A stretch of DNA of 22,124 nucleotides from Chlamydiales bacterium (GTDB lineage: Bacteria; Chlamydiota; Chlamydiia; Chlamydiales; Criblamydiaceae), in NCBI GenBank assembly GCA_024233575.1, contig JACKPN010000023.1, positions 1 through 22,124 of the forward strand, given 5' to 3'. The stretch's first letter is position 1. Every line of letters begins with the position of its first letter. Of the stretch, positions 14,933 through 22,124 are shown one piece after another. The notes below the pieces were generated by a model. It was not told the DNA's origin, made no database searches, and was given only the letters and a program-made list of their open reading frames with translations. The position numbers were made by a program, and so were the translations under genes.

Positions 14933-15817
14933 ATGATTTTTGTTGAAGAACAGTTACAGTTGATTCGTTATCTTCAAGAGTGGAACTCTCCTACCATTCA
15001 ACAGTTTTTCAAATTTTTAAACTTTTTCGATTCAGATAGTTATGCTGCACTTTTAGTATCTTTTATTTGGATTGGATTTTCTGTTAAATGGGGTAGAAGG
15101 TTAGCTTTCTTGCTCTCTATTGACGCAATTGTAAACTTCTTTGCAAAAGTAACTTTAGCTCTTCCACGGCCGACGGTTTTCGACCCGTCGGTCGGGTTGG
15201 TTTCCTCTAGCACAACCTATGGCTGTCCAAGTGGTGGTACAGAAATGTCTTTCATCATAGGCTTCATGGCTATATACGCTTTGAAGTCGCAATACAGATA
15301 TTTCTGGGGATTAACTTATGCATTAGTTATTAGTTTTTCAAGAATCTATTTAGGAGTCCATTTTCCCTTAGATGTCGCTGGTGGATTTATCATGGCTGTA
15401 TGTGTGTTTGCTGTGTTCGTCAACCTGATCCATCGAATCGAAAGATCAGCTCATGACTCCCCCTTTTCCACACTCTTGCTAGTACTTTTTGGTATCGCTT
15501 TGTGTGGAAGTATTTATCCTCACCCTACAGCTATCAAATTTTTAGGATATCTCGCTATTCTGGCATTAGGGTGTTGCTTTTCAGACAGTCAGACATTACT
15601 TGAATCAACACAACCCCCTAAGTGGCAATCTTTTATGTTTGGTATTTTGGGAGTTTTCTCTGTAGTTCTTTTTAGCAGCCTAATTGACCTTGCTTCATTA
15701 CCTTCAATTTTCACACATTGGCTGAAGGTGGTCTTCATTGGTGTATGGATAACAATCTACGCAAAACCCGTTTTTAGTAGATTGTTTAATCCCAGACTGC
15801 AATACTCATCCGAGTAA
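14933..15817 (+). CDS. PAP2 superfamily membrane protein with altered phosphatase motif
   Basis: A 294-residue multi-pass membrane protein. The three PAP2 signatures are recognisable: KVTLALPRP (72-80) for KxxxxxxRP, CPSGGTEMS (98-106) in place of PSGH, and SRIYLGVHFPLD (136-147) for SRxxxxxHxxxD. H143, the expected nucleophile, and D147 are kept, but the PSGH His is Gly102. PAP2 enzymes dephosphorylate lipid phosphates or pyrophosphates such as phosphatidate and undecaprenyl pyrophosphate. Loss of the His that protonates the leaving group suggests a weak, specialised or non-enzymatic protein. The C-terminal half (about 178-280) adds further hydrophobic helices not needed for a minimal PAP2. 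It starts 13 nt after the AlaX-like stop with only a weak AGG upstream, and closes the operon. The link of a lipid phosphatase to the upstream genes is unclear. Confidence 0.8.
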   Translation: MIFVEEQLQLIRYLQEWNSPTIQQFFKFLNFFDSDSYAALLVSFIWIGFSVKWGRRLAFLLSIDAIVNFFAKVTLALPRPTVFDPSVGLVSSSTTYGCPSGGTEMSFIIGFMAIYALKSQYRYFWGLTYALVISFSRIYLGVHFPLDVAGGFIMAVCVFAVFVNLIHRIERSAHDSPFSTLLLVLFGIALCGSIYPHPTAIKFLGYLAILALGCCFSDSQTLLESTQPPKWQSFMFGILGVFSVVLFSSLIDLASLPSIFTHWLKVVFIGVWITIYAKPVFSRLFNPRLQYSSE

Positions 15818-15867
15818 TGAAGTTATTTTAATCAAGCCTCTATATGTTAGTTTTTAATTTAGCCTAA

Positions 15868-15910
15868 GTCTCATTCAACAATCATCTTCTTAATGAACAT
15901 TGAATGAGAC
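15868..15910 (+). terminator. 11-bp inverted repeat after the PAP2 gene, possible terminator
   Basis: GTCTCATTCAA (15868-15878) pairs perfectly with 15900-15910 around a 21-nt loop, 50 nt after the stop codon. No T-run follows directly, so intrinsic termination is uncertain; the large loop would also fit a remnant of an inserted element. A second, 7-bp inverted repeat (AAGAACC 15956-15962 with 15976-15982) lies further on. Nothing else recognisable is in 15818-15989. Confidence 0.4.
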
Positions 15911-15989
15911 ACTCCTTATTAATCAGAAATTTTAGGGGGGACACTAATGTAAGACAAGAACCGTTTTGAACTACAGGTTCTTTCAAAGT

Positions 15990-16151
15990 ATGGGGACTTT
16001 ATTTGGTCTCTCAAAATTGAGCAATAAGGTGGAAAAAGGCGTAGCGACCTGCTCAACATGGCATCATGAATTAGGCTTTGCTTATGCCATAAAGCAAAAT
16101 AAGGTGGAATGCACCATTTATCTTCTCAGAGACATCAGTAGACTTAAATGA
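15990..16151 (+). CDS. Small hypothetical protein overlapping the recB start
   Basis: An ATG at 15990 opens a 53-residue frame (MGTLFGLSKLSNKVEKG to LLRDISRLK) whose TGA overlaps the recB ATG as ATGA, the usual geometry of translational coupling. An in-frame TTG at 15966 would add 8 residues. I recognise no family, and the Shine-Dalgarno is poor. It contains NKVE twice, encoded by a 12-nt direct repeat 75 nt (25 codons) apart (16023-16034 and 16098-16109). It could be a leader frame for recB, which itself lacks a good ribosome binding site, or a chance frame in residual DNA at the cargo junction. Confidence 0.3.
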   Translation: MGTLFGLSKLSNKVEKGVATCSTWHHELGFAYAIKQNKVECTIYLLRDISRLK

Positions 16152-19100
16152 AAACATTCAATGTCCTCAGTCGACAACAAAATATCTGTTCCAACTATCT
16201 TCTAGAAGCTTCAGCAGGCACCGGAAAGACTTTTTCCATCGAAAATATTGTCGTCCGCTTATTGATTGACGAGACAAATCCACGACCTATCGATAGAATG
16301 CTGGTCGTTACCTTCACGCGCGCAGCCACCCATGATCTAAAAAAAAGAATCCGCGACAACATCGAAAAGGCGATGCTTTACCTGCAAGAAAGCCAACAGG
16401 GGGTAGACTACCTCGACGCCCTCATTGCCAAAGGAGAAAAAGCAACAAAAAAAGCGATCAAACAATTAGACCACGCCCTCTTCTGCTATGACCAGGCCGC
16501 TATTCACACCATCCACGGCTTCTGCGCACGGATGCTTAAAGATCACACCTTCGAAGGGGACGTATCCCTAGATATGCAAGGAGGAGAAGATCAGCTGCCT
16601 GCATCGGAGCTGGAAAAGCTGATCCGCGACTTCATGCGCACTGAAGTGTCGGAAAACAATTATGCTGCCGTGCAGCTAAGAACAGTCCTAAATTACGGCA
16701 CCGATAAGCTGGTCCGCGAGCTCAGCAAAAAAACTTGCCAGCCACGACGGATCGTTGCGCCGCAATCGTTCGATCAACTGCTGCACAAATTCCAACAAGT
16801 AATGACAGTGCTAAAAAATGAAGGGATCACCGCTGACGGACTCCGCGCGGATTATGACTTATTACAGTCGCACTATACAGAAAAAAACAAAATTGACAAG
16901 CAAATGGATGAGAAAGTGGAGCGTCTCGCCTCTCTCTTTGACCGCACCGAATACGATGCCGACACGTTCAGTACCCTCCTCGAAGACGGTCTGCCTATTT
17001 GCGACTTCCTGATCGAGAAACAACTCAAGAAACGAACGAAACTTCCACCTCGAGAGGAGCTTAACCATCCCAGTATGATCGGCCTGCTCAAGAAACATCT
17101 TCTTCCGATCGTCAACGAAGGCGGCAACAAAAAAAACATCTTCGCAGCAATGGCACATCAATGCCAGAACACAATAGAACAACACCTCGCGCAAGAGGAG
17201 ATCTTTCGCCCAGACGACCTCCTCAAAGCAATGATGCAGGCCCTGGCAAATCCTGCCTTCGTCAACACAATCCAACAACAATTTTCCGTCGCAATCATCG
17301 ACGAATTCCAGGACACCGACCCAATCCAATGGACAATCTTCCAAACACTGTTTCTCGAAAGAAATGACGATGGCCTCCTCTACCTCGTCGGTGATCCGAA
17401 GCAGTCGATTTATGCGTTCCGACAAGCAGATATCTATACTTACCTTTCAGCAGCTGAAGCGATCGGCAATACAGCTTCTCTCGATACTAACTACCGTTCT
17501 GCGCCACGCCTCATCGAAGCGCTCAATACACTATTCTGCGAAGAAAATTGCCCCGGTTTAATCGCTCTGCCGAAGCGCAAATCAGCACTGCCTTACCATC
17601 CTGTTCATGCATCGGAAAAAATCGAGGAATTTCCTTTCACCGACGGCCTAGGAGCTCTTCACTTCTTCTACGCTTCAGACGAAAAAAGCTCGCACAACCA
17701 CAGCGCCGCACTCAAAACGGGGGAAGAAAAGTTCTTCTCCCCATATATCGCAGAACAAATCCAGCTACTGCACAACAACGACCGTATCGCCTACAACCGT
17801 TTTGCCATCCTCGTCAGCGACCGCTATCAGGGAGAACGCATCGCCGCTTTCCTCAAACAATGGGAAATACCATCCGTACAGCAGCGCAGCTCAACGCTGA
17901 TGGATTCACCGGTTCTTCCTGCCTTGCGTGACATCCTAGAAGCTACGATGCATCCGAAAGATGAAAGCGCAGTCAAAAGGGCTCTCGGAGGCGCGCTCAT
18001 CGGATGGGATGCTGACGCAATCCGCAGCCTCGACGAATTACCTAGTCTTGAATGGGCGCTCGCGCAATTTTCCCATCTTAGACAAATCCTCATCAACGAC
18101 GGCTTTTCCCAATGCTACGAAGCGCTGCTCGAAACCCGCTGGCAGAAAGATACTCCCCTTCTCAATAGCCTTCTACAACGTGATGAAGGCGCCGCCCTCT
18201 ATCAAGACCTCCAGCAGACGGCAAACCTCCTTATGGAACTGCAGTGCAAAAAGCATCCGTCACCGGAGAATTTGATCAAATACCTCGACGAGATCAAACT
18301 GCTCGCAGAAAACGAGGACGACAGAACGAAACGGATCAACGATCCTAATCAAAATGCCGTTAACATCTTATCGATCCACGCAAGTAAAGGACTGGAATAT
18401 GACATTGTCTTTGCACCAGGACTGATCAAAAGAAAATTAATCGATGATCTGCTGATTCCGGTAGACGACGAAGGCGAGCAGAAACTTGCGGCGATCACCG
18501 ACGAGACATCTGAGGAGTTCCTGCAGTACTGCCAAGAGATCGACGCCGAGAAAATCCGGCAGCTCTACGTTGCGATGACGCGCGCTAAATATCGCCTCTA
18601 TGTTCCAGTCTATTTTCCAAAAAAAACCAATCTCAAGTACGGCTCCGCATCATCAATGGATCTGCTTCTCGCACACCTTGGTCTTCCAAAAACCGACTAT
18701 CAAGGCTACTATGATAGAATCAACGATAACAGCATTGAGGACTACCTAGAACGCGCACCGCATACGACAGGAACGAACCTTAATGACTATAATTTCCGCC
18801 TACAATTGCAAAAAAAAGAGGATAATACAACATTACTTCCTCCTAAAGCTGTCGTTGTTCCTGTCATCACACGTCTTATCCAGTCGTTCAGCTCACTGTC
18901 GCAGCCGCATGCGCAAAATAGCGATCGGACACCGCCGCGCGACTTCCATACCGCAGAAAAAAGTGCTCATACACTACCAGCCGGCAGCGATACAGGAACC
19001 ATGCTTCATGCTATCCTCGAAGAACTCTCTTTCAACACTGACGACATCGACGCTGTAATCGCTTCCCATATCAAAGAAACAGCTTACGAGTCATGGAAGG

Positions 19101-19570
19101 AAGTGATTAAAGAAATGGTACATGCCGCCCTTCATGCACCGCTAGATGGCTTCTGCCTTGCAGACATCCCCCCGGCAGATATTGTCCGCGAAGCGGAATT
19201 CCTCTATCCAACACACAATGTCAATGCTCTTACTCAGATCAACCATCAGCAGGGATATATCAAAGGGTTTATCGATCTACTCTTCCGCTACGAGGGCAAA
19301 TACTACCTTCTCGATTGGAAAAGCAATTGGCTGGGCAACGACTACACTCACGCTTCTCTGCATACAGCAATGACAGAGAATGACTACCTTCTGCAAGCGC
19401 ATCTGTACTGTGAAGCGCTCAAACGGTTTCTTGCTCTTGTCGACCCCAAAGCAGAGATCGGTGGCGCCTACTATCTGTTCCTAAGGGGTCTTGTAGAAAA
19501 TAATGGAGTTTATCGACTCACATACGACGAGGTAAGGCATGCTAGGCACAGCACAGCGACGCTATCTTGA
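16148..19570 (+). CDS. recB: Exodeoxyribonuclease V subunit beta (RecB helicase/nuclease)
   Basis: An 1140-residue protein close to the usual RecB length (about 1180 in E. coli). It has the full superfamily 1A helicase set: Walker A EASAGTGKT with K27, VVTFTRAA, the Walker B region VAIIDEFQDTDPIQW, LVGDPKQSIYAFRQAD, LDTNYRS, ILSIHASKGLEYDIV and YVAMTRAKYRL. The C-terminal nuclease is also intact: H954 in GTMLHAILEEL, D1043 in GFIDLLFRYEG, and D1056 and K1058 in LLDWKSNW. These match E. coli H956, D1067, D1080 and K1082 with the same spacing of the last three. RecB is the 3'-5' motor and the only nuclease of RecBCD, and it loads RecA. The 3' end overlaps recD by 32 nt. The start is ATG 16148, overlapping a small upstream frame; no strong ribosome binding site is present. 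Confidence 0.95.
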   Translation: MKTFNVLSRQQNICSNYLLEASAGTGKTFSIENIVVRLLIDETNPRPIDRMLVVTFTRAATHDLKKRIRDNIEKAMLYLQESQQGVDYLDALIAKGEKATKKAIKQLDHALFCYDQAAIHTIHGFCARMLKDHTFEGDVSLDMQGGEDQLPASELEKLIRDFMRTEVSENNYAAVQLRTVLNYGTDKLVRELSKKTCQPRRIVAPQSFDQLLHKFQQVMTVLKNEGITADGLRADYDLLQSHYTEKNKIDKQMDEKVERLASLFDRTEYDADTFSTLLEDGLPICDFLIEKQLKKRTKLPPREELNHPSMIGLLKKHLLPIVNEGGNKKNIFAAMAHQCQNTIEQHLAQEEIFRPDDLLKAMMQALANPAFVNTIQQQFSVAIIDEFQDTDPIQWTIFQTLFLERNDDGLLYLVGDPKQSIYAFRQADIYTYLSAAEAIGNTASLDTNYRSAPRLIEALNTLFCEENCPGLIALPKRKSALPYHPVHASEKIEEFPFTDGLGALHFFYASDEKSSHNHSAALKTGEEKFFSPYIAEQIQLLHNNDRIAYNRFAILVSDRYQGERIAAFLKQWEIPSVQQRSSTLMDSPVLPALRDILEATMHPKDESAVKRALGGALIGWDADAIRSLDELPSLEWALAQFSHLRQILINDGFSQCYEALLETRWQKDTPLLNSLLQRDEGAALYQDLQQTANLLMELQCKKHPSPENLIKYLDEIKLLAENEDDRTKRINDPNQNAVNILSIHASKGLEYDIVFAPGLIKRKLIDDLLIPVDDEGEQKLAAITDETSEEFLQYCQEIDAEKIRQLYVAMTRAKYRLYVPVYFPKKTNLKYGSASSMDLLLAHLGLPKTDYQGYYDRINDNSIEDYLERAPHTTGTNLNDYNFRLQLQKKEDNTTLLPPKAVVVPVITRLIQSFSSLSQPHAQNSDRTPPRDFHTAEKSAHTLPAGSDTGTMLHAILEELSFNTDDIDAVIASHIKETAYESWKEVIKEMVHAALHAPLDGFCLADIPPADIVREAEFLYPTHNVNALTQINHQQGYIKGFIDLLFRYEGKYYLLDWKSNWLGNDYTHASLHTAMTENDYLLQAHLYCEALKRFLALVDPKAEIGGAYYLFLRGLVENNGVYRLTYDEVRHARHSTATLS

Positions 19571-21242
19571 ACAGGAAGGACGCGTTTTTTTTCGCGTTGC
19601 CCGCAGCAAAAGCGCCCACGGACCAATAGTCGACAAATTACCGCTGATCGATACGCAGCTTGCTTATCATCTCGCACCTGAAAGCAGTGAGAATACAATC
19701 CTCTTCCTCAGCTATCTCTCAATGGCTACCCGACAAGGCAATATGTGCGTGGAGATAAACGAAAGCACACTGACTCCCGACCCCAAAGCTGTCTTAATGA
19801 AAGCCATAGATAATGATAACGAGAAAACTCCTACAGAGCTCGATTTCGAGACAATAAAAAAACAGATCATCGACGGCGCGCAGCACCTTCCTGAACTTCC
19901 CAATACCATCTACATTGATGGCAATACCTATTACTTCAAAAGATACTGGACAAACATGCAGCAGTTCTCCTCTGCATGCCGCCAGCTCCTCGATGCCATC
20001 CCAAAAATCCTCCCGGAAAATCAGCCAATCCACAATATGGAACCGGAACAAGAACACGCAATCCGCAACGCCATGAAAAACACATTGTCGATTATCTGCG
20101 GCGGACCGGGCACAGGCAAAACTTTCACTGCAGGGCGCCTAATCCGCTACTACTGGTGCGGTCTAGATGCAGAAAAACAAAATCGATGCACCATCGCCGT
20201 CGCCGCACCTACAGGAAAAGCGGCCGCCAACTTACAGCGCAGCTTAACGCTTGCCACAGCAGACCTTGAAGGATTCCCTGTCATCCAAGCACAGACACTG
20301 CACGCTCTCCTCGGTATCCGGCGCTCCGAACCAAAAGAGCTGACCTACGATCTAGTTCTTATCGATGAAAGTTCAATGATCGATGCAGCCCTCATGGCGA
20401 GGCTCTTCCGCGCCGTCAAGCCGGGATCGCGTCTGATCCTCCTCGGCGACCCGTACCAACTTCCTCCTGTGGAAGTGGGTGCGCCATTTTCTCAATTGAT
20501 CAACAGTCTCGGTGCCGCACACGTCACAACGCTATCGCGCTGCCTGCGTGCAGAACTAAAAACAATTGTCGATCTCGCCACCTTGATTAAGCACGGTGAC
20601 TCCTCTGCAGTATTGCGTATGCTTACTTCAACGCATGAAGGCATCGGCTATGAAAAAGAATTTCCCATCGAGAAAATCGCCGCCAAATATCCTACAACTC
20701 TGCCGGTTGATAATGAAAAACAAATTCTCGAATCTTTCAACAATTTCCGCCTCCTAACCCCATTAAGGAAAGGACCTCTAGGCGTCGACCACCTTAACAT
20801 GCAAATCTTCCAAAAAATACGACAACGCTGGAAAAAAGACACGCCACTCATCATTCCAATCATGATCACTGCCAATGACTACAAACGAGGTTTGTTTAAT
20901 GGTGAAACTGGAGTGATTATCAAAAATAGCGGAGATAGCGCTGGATATCATCAAGGCGATTATGCGCTGTTCCCAGATGCAGAAAACAGCATCCGCCGCC
21001 TGCCGGCCTTGTTGCTGCCACGGTTTGAACTTGCCTATTGCCTATCGGTGCATAAAAGCCAGGGCAGCGAGTTCAAAGATGTCGTCCTAATGCTGCCGAA
21101 AGAAGCAGAGATCTTTGGACGCGAGGTATTCTACACTGGCGTGACCAGAGCCAAACGCTCGATCACCGTCACCGGCAGCGAAGGCACCATCATAAACACG
21201 ATCATCACGGCAAATAACCGCAACGTCGGCAAACTTTTCTGA
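19539..21242 (+). CDS. recD: Exodeoxyribonuclease V subunit alpha (RecD helicase)
   Basis: A 567-residue protein, slightly shorter than E. coli RecD (about 608). After an N-terminal domain that would bind RecC/RecB it shows Walker A GGPGTGKT (188-195), Walker B with VLIDESSMIDAALMA, LILLGDPYQLPPVEVGAPF, and the C-terminal 2B-type motifs LAYCLSVHKSQGSEFKDV and VFYTGVTRAKRSI. This is the 5'-3' SF1B motor that works with RecB's 3'-5' motor. The gene starts inside the end of recB (32-nt overlap), with AGGTAAGG directly before the ATG, as expected for coupled translation of two subunits of one complex. Its TGA at 21240-21242 directly touches the stop codon of the converging minus-strand gene. Confidence 0.94.
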   Translation: MLGTAQRRYLEQEGRVFFRVARSKSAHGPIVDKLPLIDTQLAYHLAPESSENTILFLSYLSMATRQGNMCVEINESTLTPDPKAVLMKAIDNDNEKTPTELDFETIKKQIIDGAQHLPELPNTIYIDGNTYYFKRYWTNMQQFSSACRQLLDAIPKILPENQPIHNMEPEQEHAIRNAMKNTLSIICGGPGTGKTFTAGRLIRYYWCGLDAEKQNRCTIAVAAPTGKAAANLQRSLTLATADLEGFPVIQAQTLHALLGIRRSEPKELTYDLVLIDESSMIDAALMARLFRAVKPGSRLILLGDPYQLPPVEVGAPFSQLINSLGAAHVTTLSRCLRAELKTIVDLATLIKHGDSSAVLRMLTSTHEGIGYEKEFPIEKIAAKYPTTLPVDNEKQILESFNNFRLLTPLRKGPLGVDHLNMQIFQKIRQRWKKDTPLIIPIMITANDYKRGLFNGETGVIIKNSGDSAGYHQGDYALFPDAENSIRRLPALLLPRFELAYCLSVHKSQGSEFKDVVLMLPKEAEIFGREVFYTGVTRAKRSITVTGSEGTIINTIITANNRNVGKLF

Positions 21243-21976
21243 TTAGACCATCTTGGGAGTATTACTGATCCAAACAGCGACATCCCTGAGCGTCACATAA
21301 CGCGCGATCGGAATCCCTGTTTCATCAGCGATTTTTCGACAAAGGGCAACGATTGCAGCCGGATCAGTATGTTGCTCGAAATAACGATAATTTTGTGCAG
21401 CCAGCTTCTTGCCTTCCAACTTCCTGGAAAAAACATCATCAAAGTCTTTTTTCTTCACATAGCATGGCTGCAAGCATGGTTCATGCAGAGCGACGATCGC
21501 TGCCGGCTGATCTCTTTCCAAAGACCATGTTGTGTAGTACTTCCACCACAACTCGTTAAACCTGATAATGGCAGGGTCATTATTATCTCTAAAGATCATC
21601 TTACACTGTACTGGCAGCATGTTGTCGATGTCCTTGTCCTTAAGAAACAAGGAAAGCTCTAACACTTGCTCATCGGATATATATCCATAAACATAGTTTT
21701 GAATAACTTCCTGGATGATGTTCCGGGTGAAAACAGGAAAAATAAAGGAAGGGCTCTGCAACGTGTCAACCATCTTCAGAAAAGAATCGTTCAAAGTAAC
21801 GGAATAGTCAACGTACAAGCATTTTTCATTGGGAAAGTAGCGGTGCGCAAGGATCTTTGGATGTCTGGATTTCTGACAATTGACCCTTCATAATCGTTTT
21901 CCCGGAAGCAGATCACCCCTTCAGGGAGCTGCTTCTCTTCATGATACCCACCGAAATTGACAGTGTAGATAATCAT
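21243..21976 (-). pseudogene. TOD1/MUCI70-like (DUF616) glycosyltransferase, frameshifted
   Basis: The minus strand opens at ATG 21974-21976 with IYTVNFGGYHEEKQLPEGVI then CFREND, a typical DUF616/TOD1-like beginning, but this frame soon turns nonsensical and stops at 21791-21793. The other frame, open from 21887 down to TAA 21243-21245, carries the rest: SRHPKILAHRYFPNEKCLYV then DYSVTLND, later RFNELWWKYYTTWSLERDQP. The join must lie in the shared zone 21794-21887, most likely 21862-21887, and is explained by one missing base. Joined, it would be about 244 residues. A good -10 (TATAAT, 21997-22002 on the minus strand) precedes it. Such proteins are putative glycosyltransferases of eukaryotes and scattered bacteria. 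A sequencing error would restore a normal gene; otherwise it is a recent pseudogene, since the downstream frame is well preserved. Confidence 0.7.
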
Positions 21977-21996
21977 CGCCGAAACATGGGTTATTA

Positions 21997-22025
21997 ATTA
22001 TACCGAGAAAAGTACCTTTATACTG
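21997..22025 (-). promoter_or_regulatory. Possible promoter of the glycosyltransferase-like gene
   Basis: On the minus strand TATAAT occupies 21997-22002, about 20 nt before the ATG. The hexamer 17 nt upstream (22020-22025, CAGTAT) is a poor -35, so this is a weak call. The rest of the right edge (22026-22124) is AT-rich without a recognisable gene. Confidence 0.35.
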
Positions 22026-22124
22026 AAAAAGGTTCAAGAATCGATTTTTGAGAAAGGAAAATTTTAAAAGATAACTGACATTCTGTTGAAAATCTTTCGA
22101 TCAACGCCTGCAATCCTATTTAGG

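Larger units (their letters stand above)
10563..16147. other. AT-rich cargo segment between recC and recB
   Basis: Six gene-like units unrelated to recombination separate recC from recB, and their base use is plainly more AT-rich than the rec genes. Contents in order: LicD-like protein, small frameshifted gene, oxygenase, mitochondrial carrier protein, AlaX-like protein and PAP2-like protein, served by three separate promoter-like sites. No transposase, integrase, tRNA or flanking direct repeat was noticed, so its mechanism of entry cannot be stated. The position corresponds to that of ptrA in the enterobacterial recC-ptrA-recB-recD order. Confidence 0.65.

Noticed and set aside
10563..16147. 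The cargo segment as a classical mobile element or prophage
   Set aside because: No transposase, integrase, phage gene, tRNA or flanking direct repeat was found, so only an AT-rich inserted segment can be claimed.
16862..17425. Minus-strand open frame of 187 codons inside recB
   Set aside because: recB is intact and conserved here, including its Walker B region; the antisense frame has no start signals or recognisable content.

Overview
The window most likely comes from a member of the Chlamydiae, probably an environmental or protist-associated lineage rather than a small-genome pathogen. This rests on recall of protein families, not on a search. The partial PBP2 at the left edge resembles chlamydial PBP2. 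The beta-helix protein carries the GGA(I/V) and FxxN motifs that define chlamydial polymorphic membrane proteins (Pmps). Several genes have eukaryote-associated relatives: a mitochondrial carrier family protein, a LicD/fukutin-like protein and a TOD1/MUCI70-like glycosyltransferase. No RNA gene, CRISPR array or intact insertion sequence was seen.

Layout. (1) 1-1190, minus: N-terminal part of PBP2, running off the left edge. (2) 1383-7191: a surface-protein and secretion module. It holds a Pmp-like beta-helix protein with an LEPR-XLL-like N-terminus but no signal peptide or autotransporter barrel (plus, 1502-3370), a PqqD-like/M50 protease/HlyD fusion (minus, 3607-5727), and a divergent GAF-like/HlyD membrane fusion protein (plus, 5815-7191). 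(3) recC (7200-10562) starts 8 nt after the HlyD gene. (4) 10563-16147 is a visibly AT-richer cargo segment lying between recC and recB. It holds a secreted LicD-like protein, a small apparently frameshifted gene, and a tight four-gene operon with its own promoter: a clavaminate synthase-like Fe(II)/2-oxoglutarate oxygenase, a mitochondrial carrier family protein, an AlaX-like tRNA-editing protein and a PAP2-like membrane protein. (5) recB and recD (16148-21242) overlap by 32 nt. (6) A TOD1/MUCI70-like glycosyltransferase gene on the minus strand (21243-21976) is broken by a frameshift and abuts recD stop to stop.

How the genes may work together. RecB, RecC and RecD form the double-strand-break repair helicase/nuclease, and all three look intact although recC is separated from recBD. 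The Pmp-like protein, the PqqD/M50/HlyD fusion and the second HlyD protein may form a dedicated export route in which the N-terminal LEERIVLDA segment is the address tag (inference). The most unusual unit is the four-gene operon at 12103-15817. Its oxygenase starts with a segment that reads like a mitochondrial presequence ending in an R-3 type cleavage site, and the next gene encodes a three-repeat mitochondrial carrier. Two readings are possible: proteins delivered to host mitochondria, or a small pathway making, moving and tolerating a hydroxylated amino acid, with the AlaX-like protein clearing mischarged tRNA. Neither can be decided from the sequence alone.
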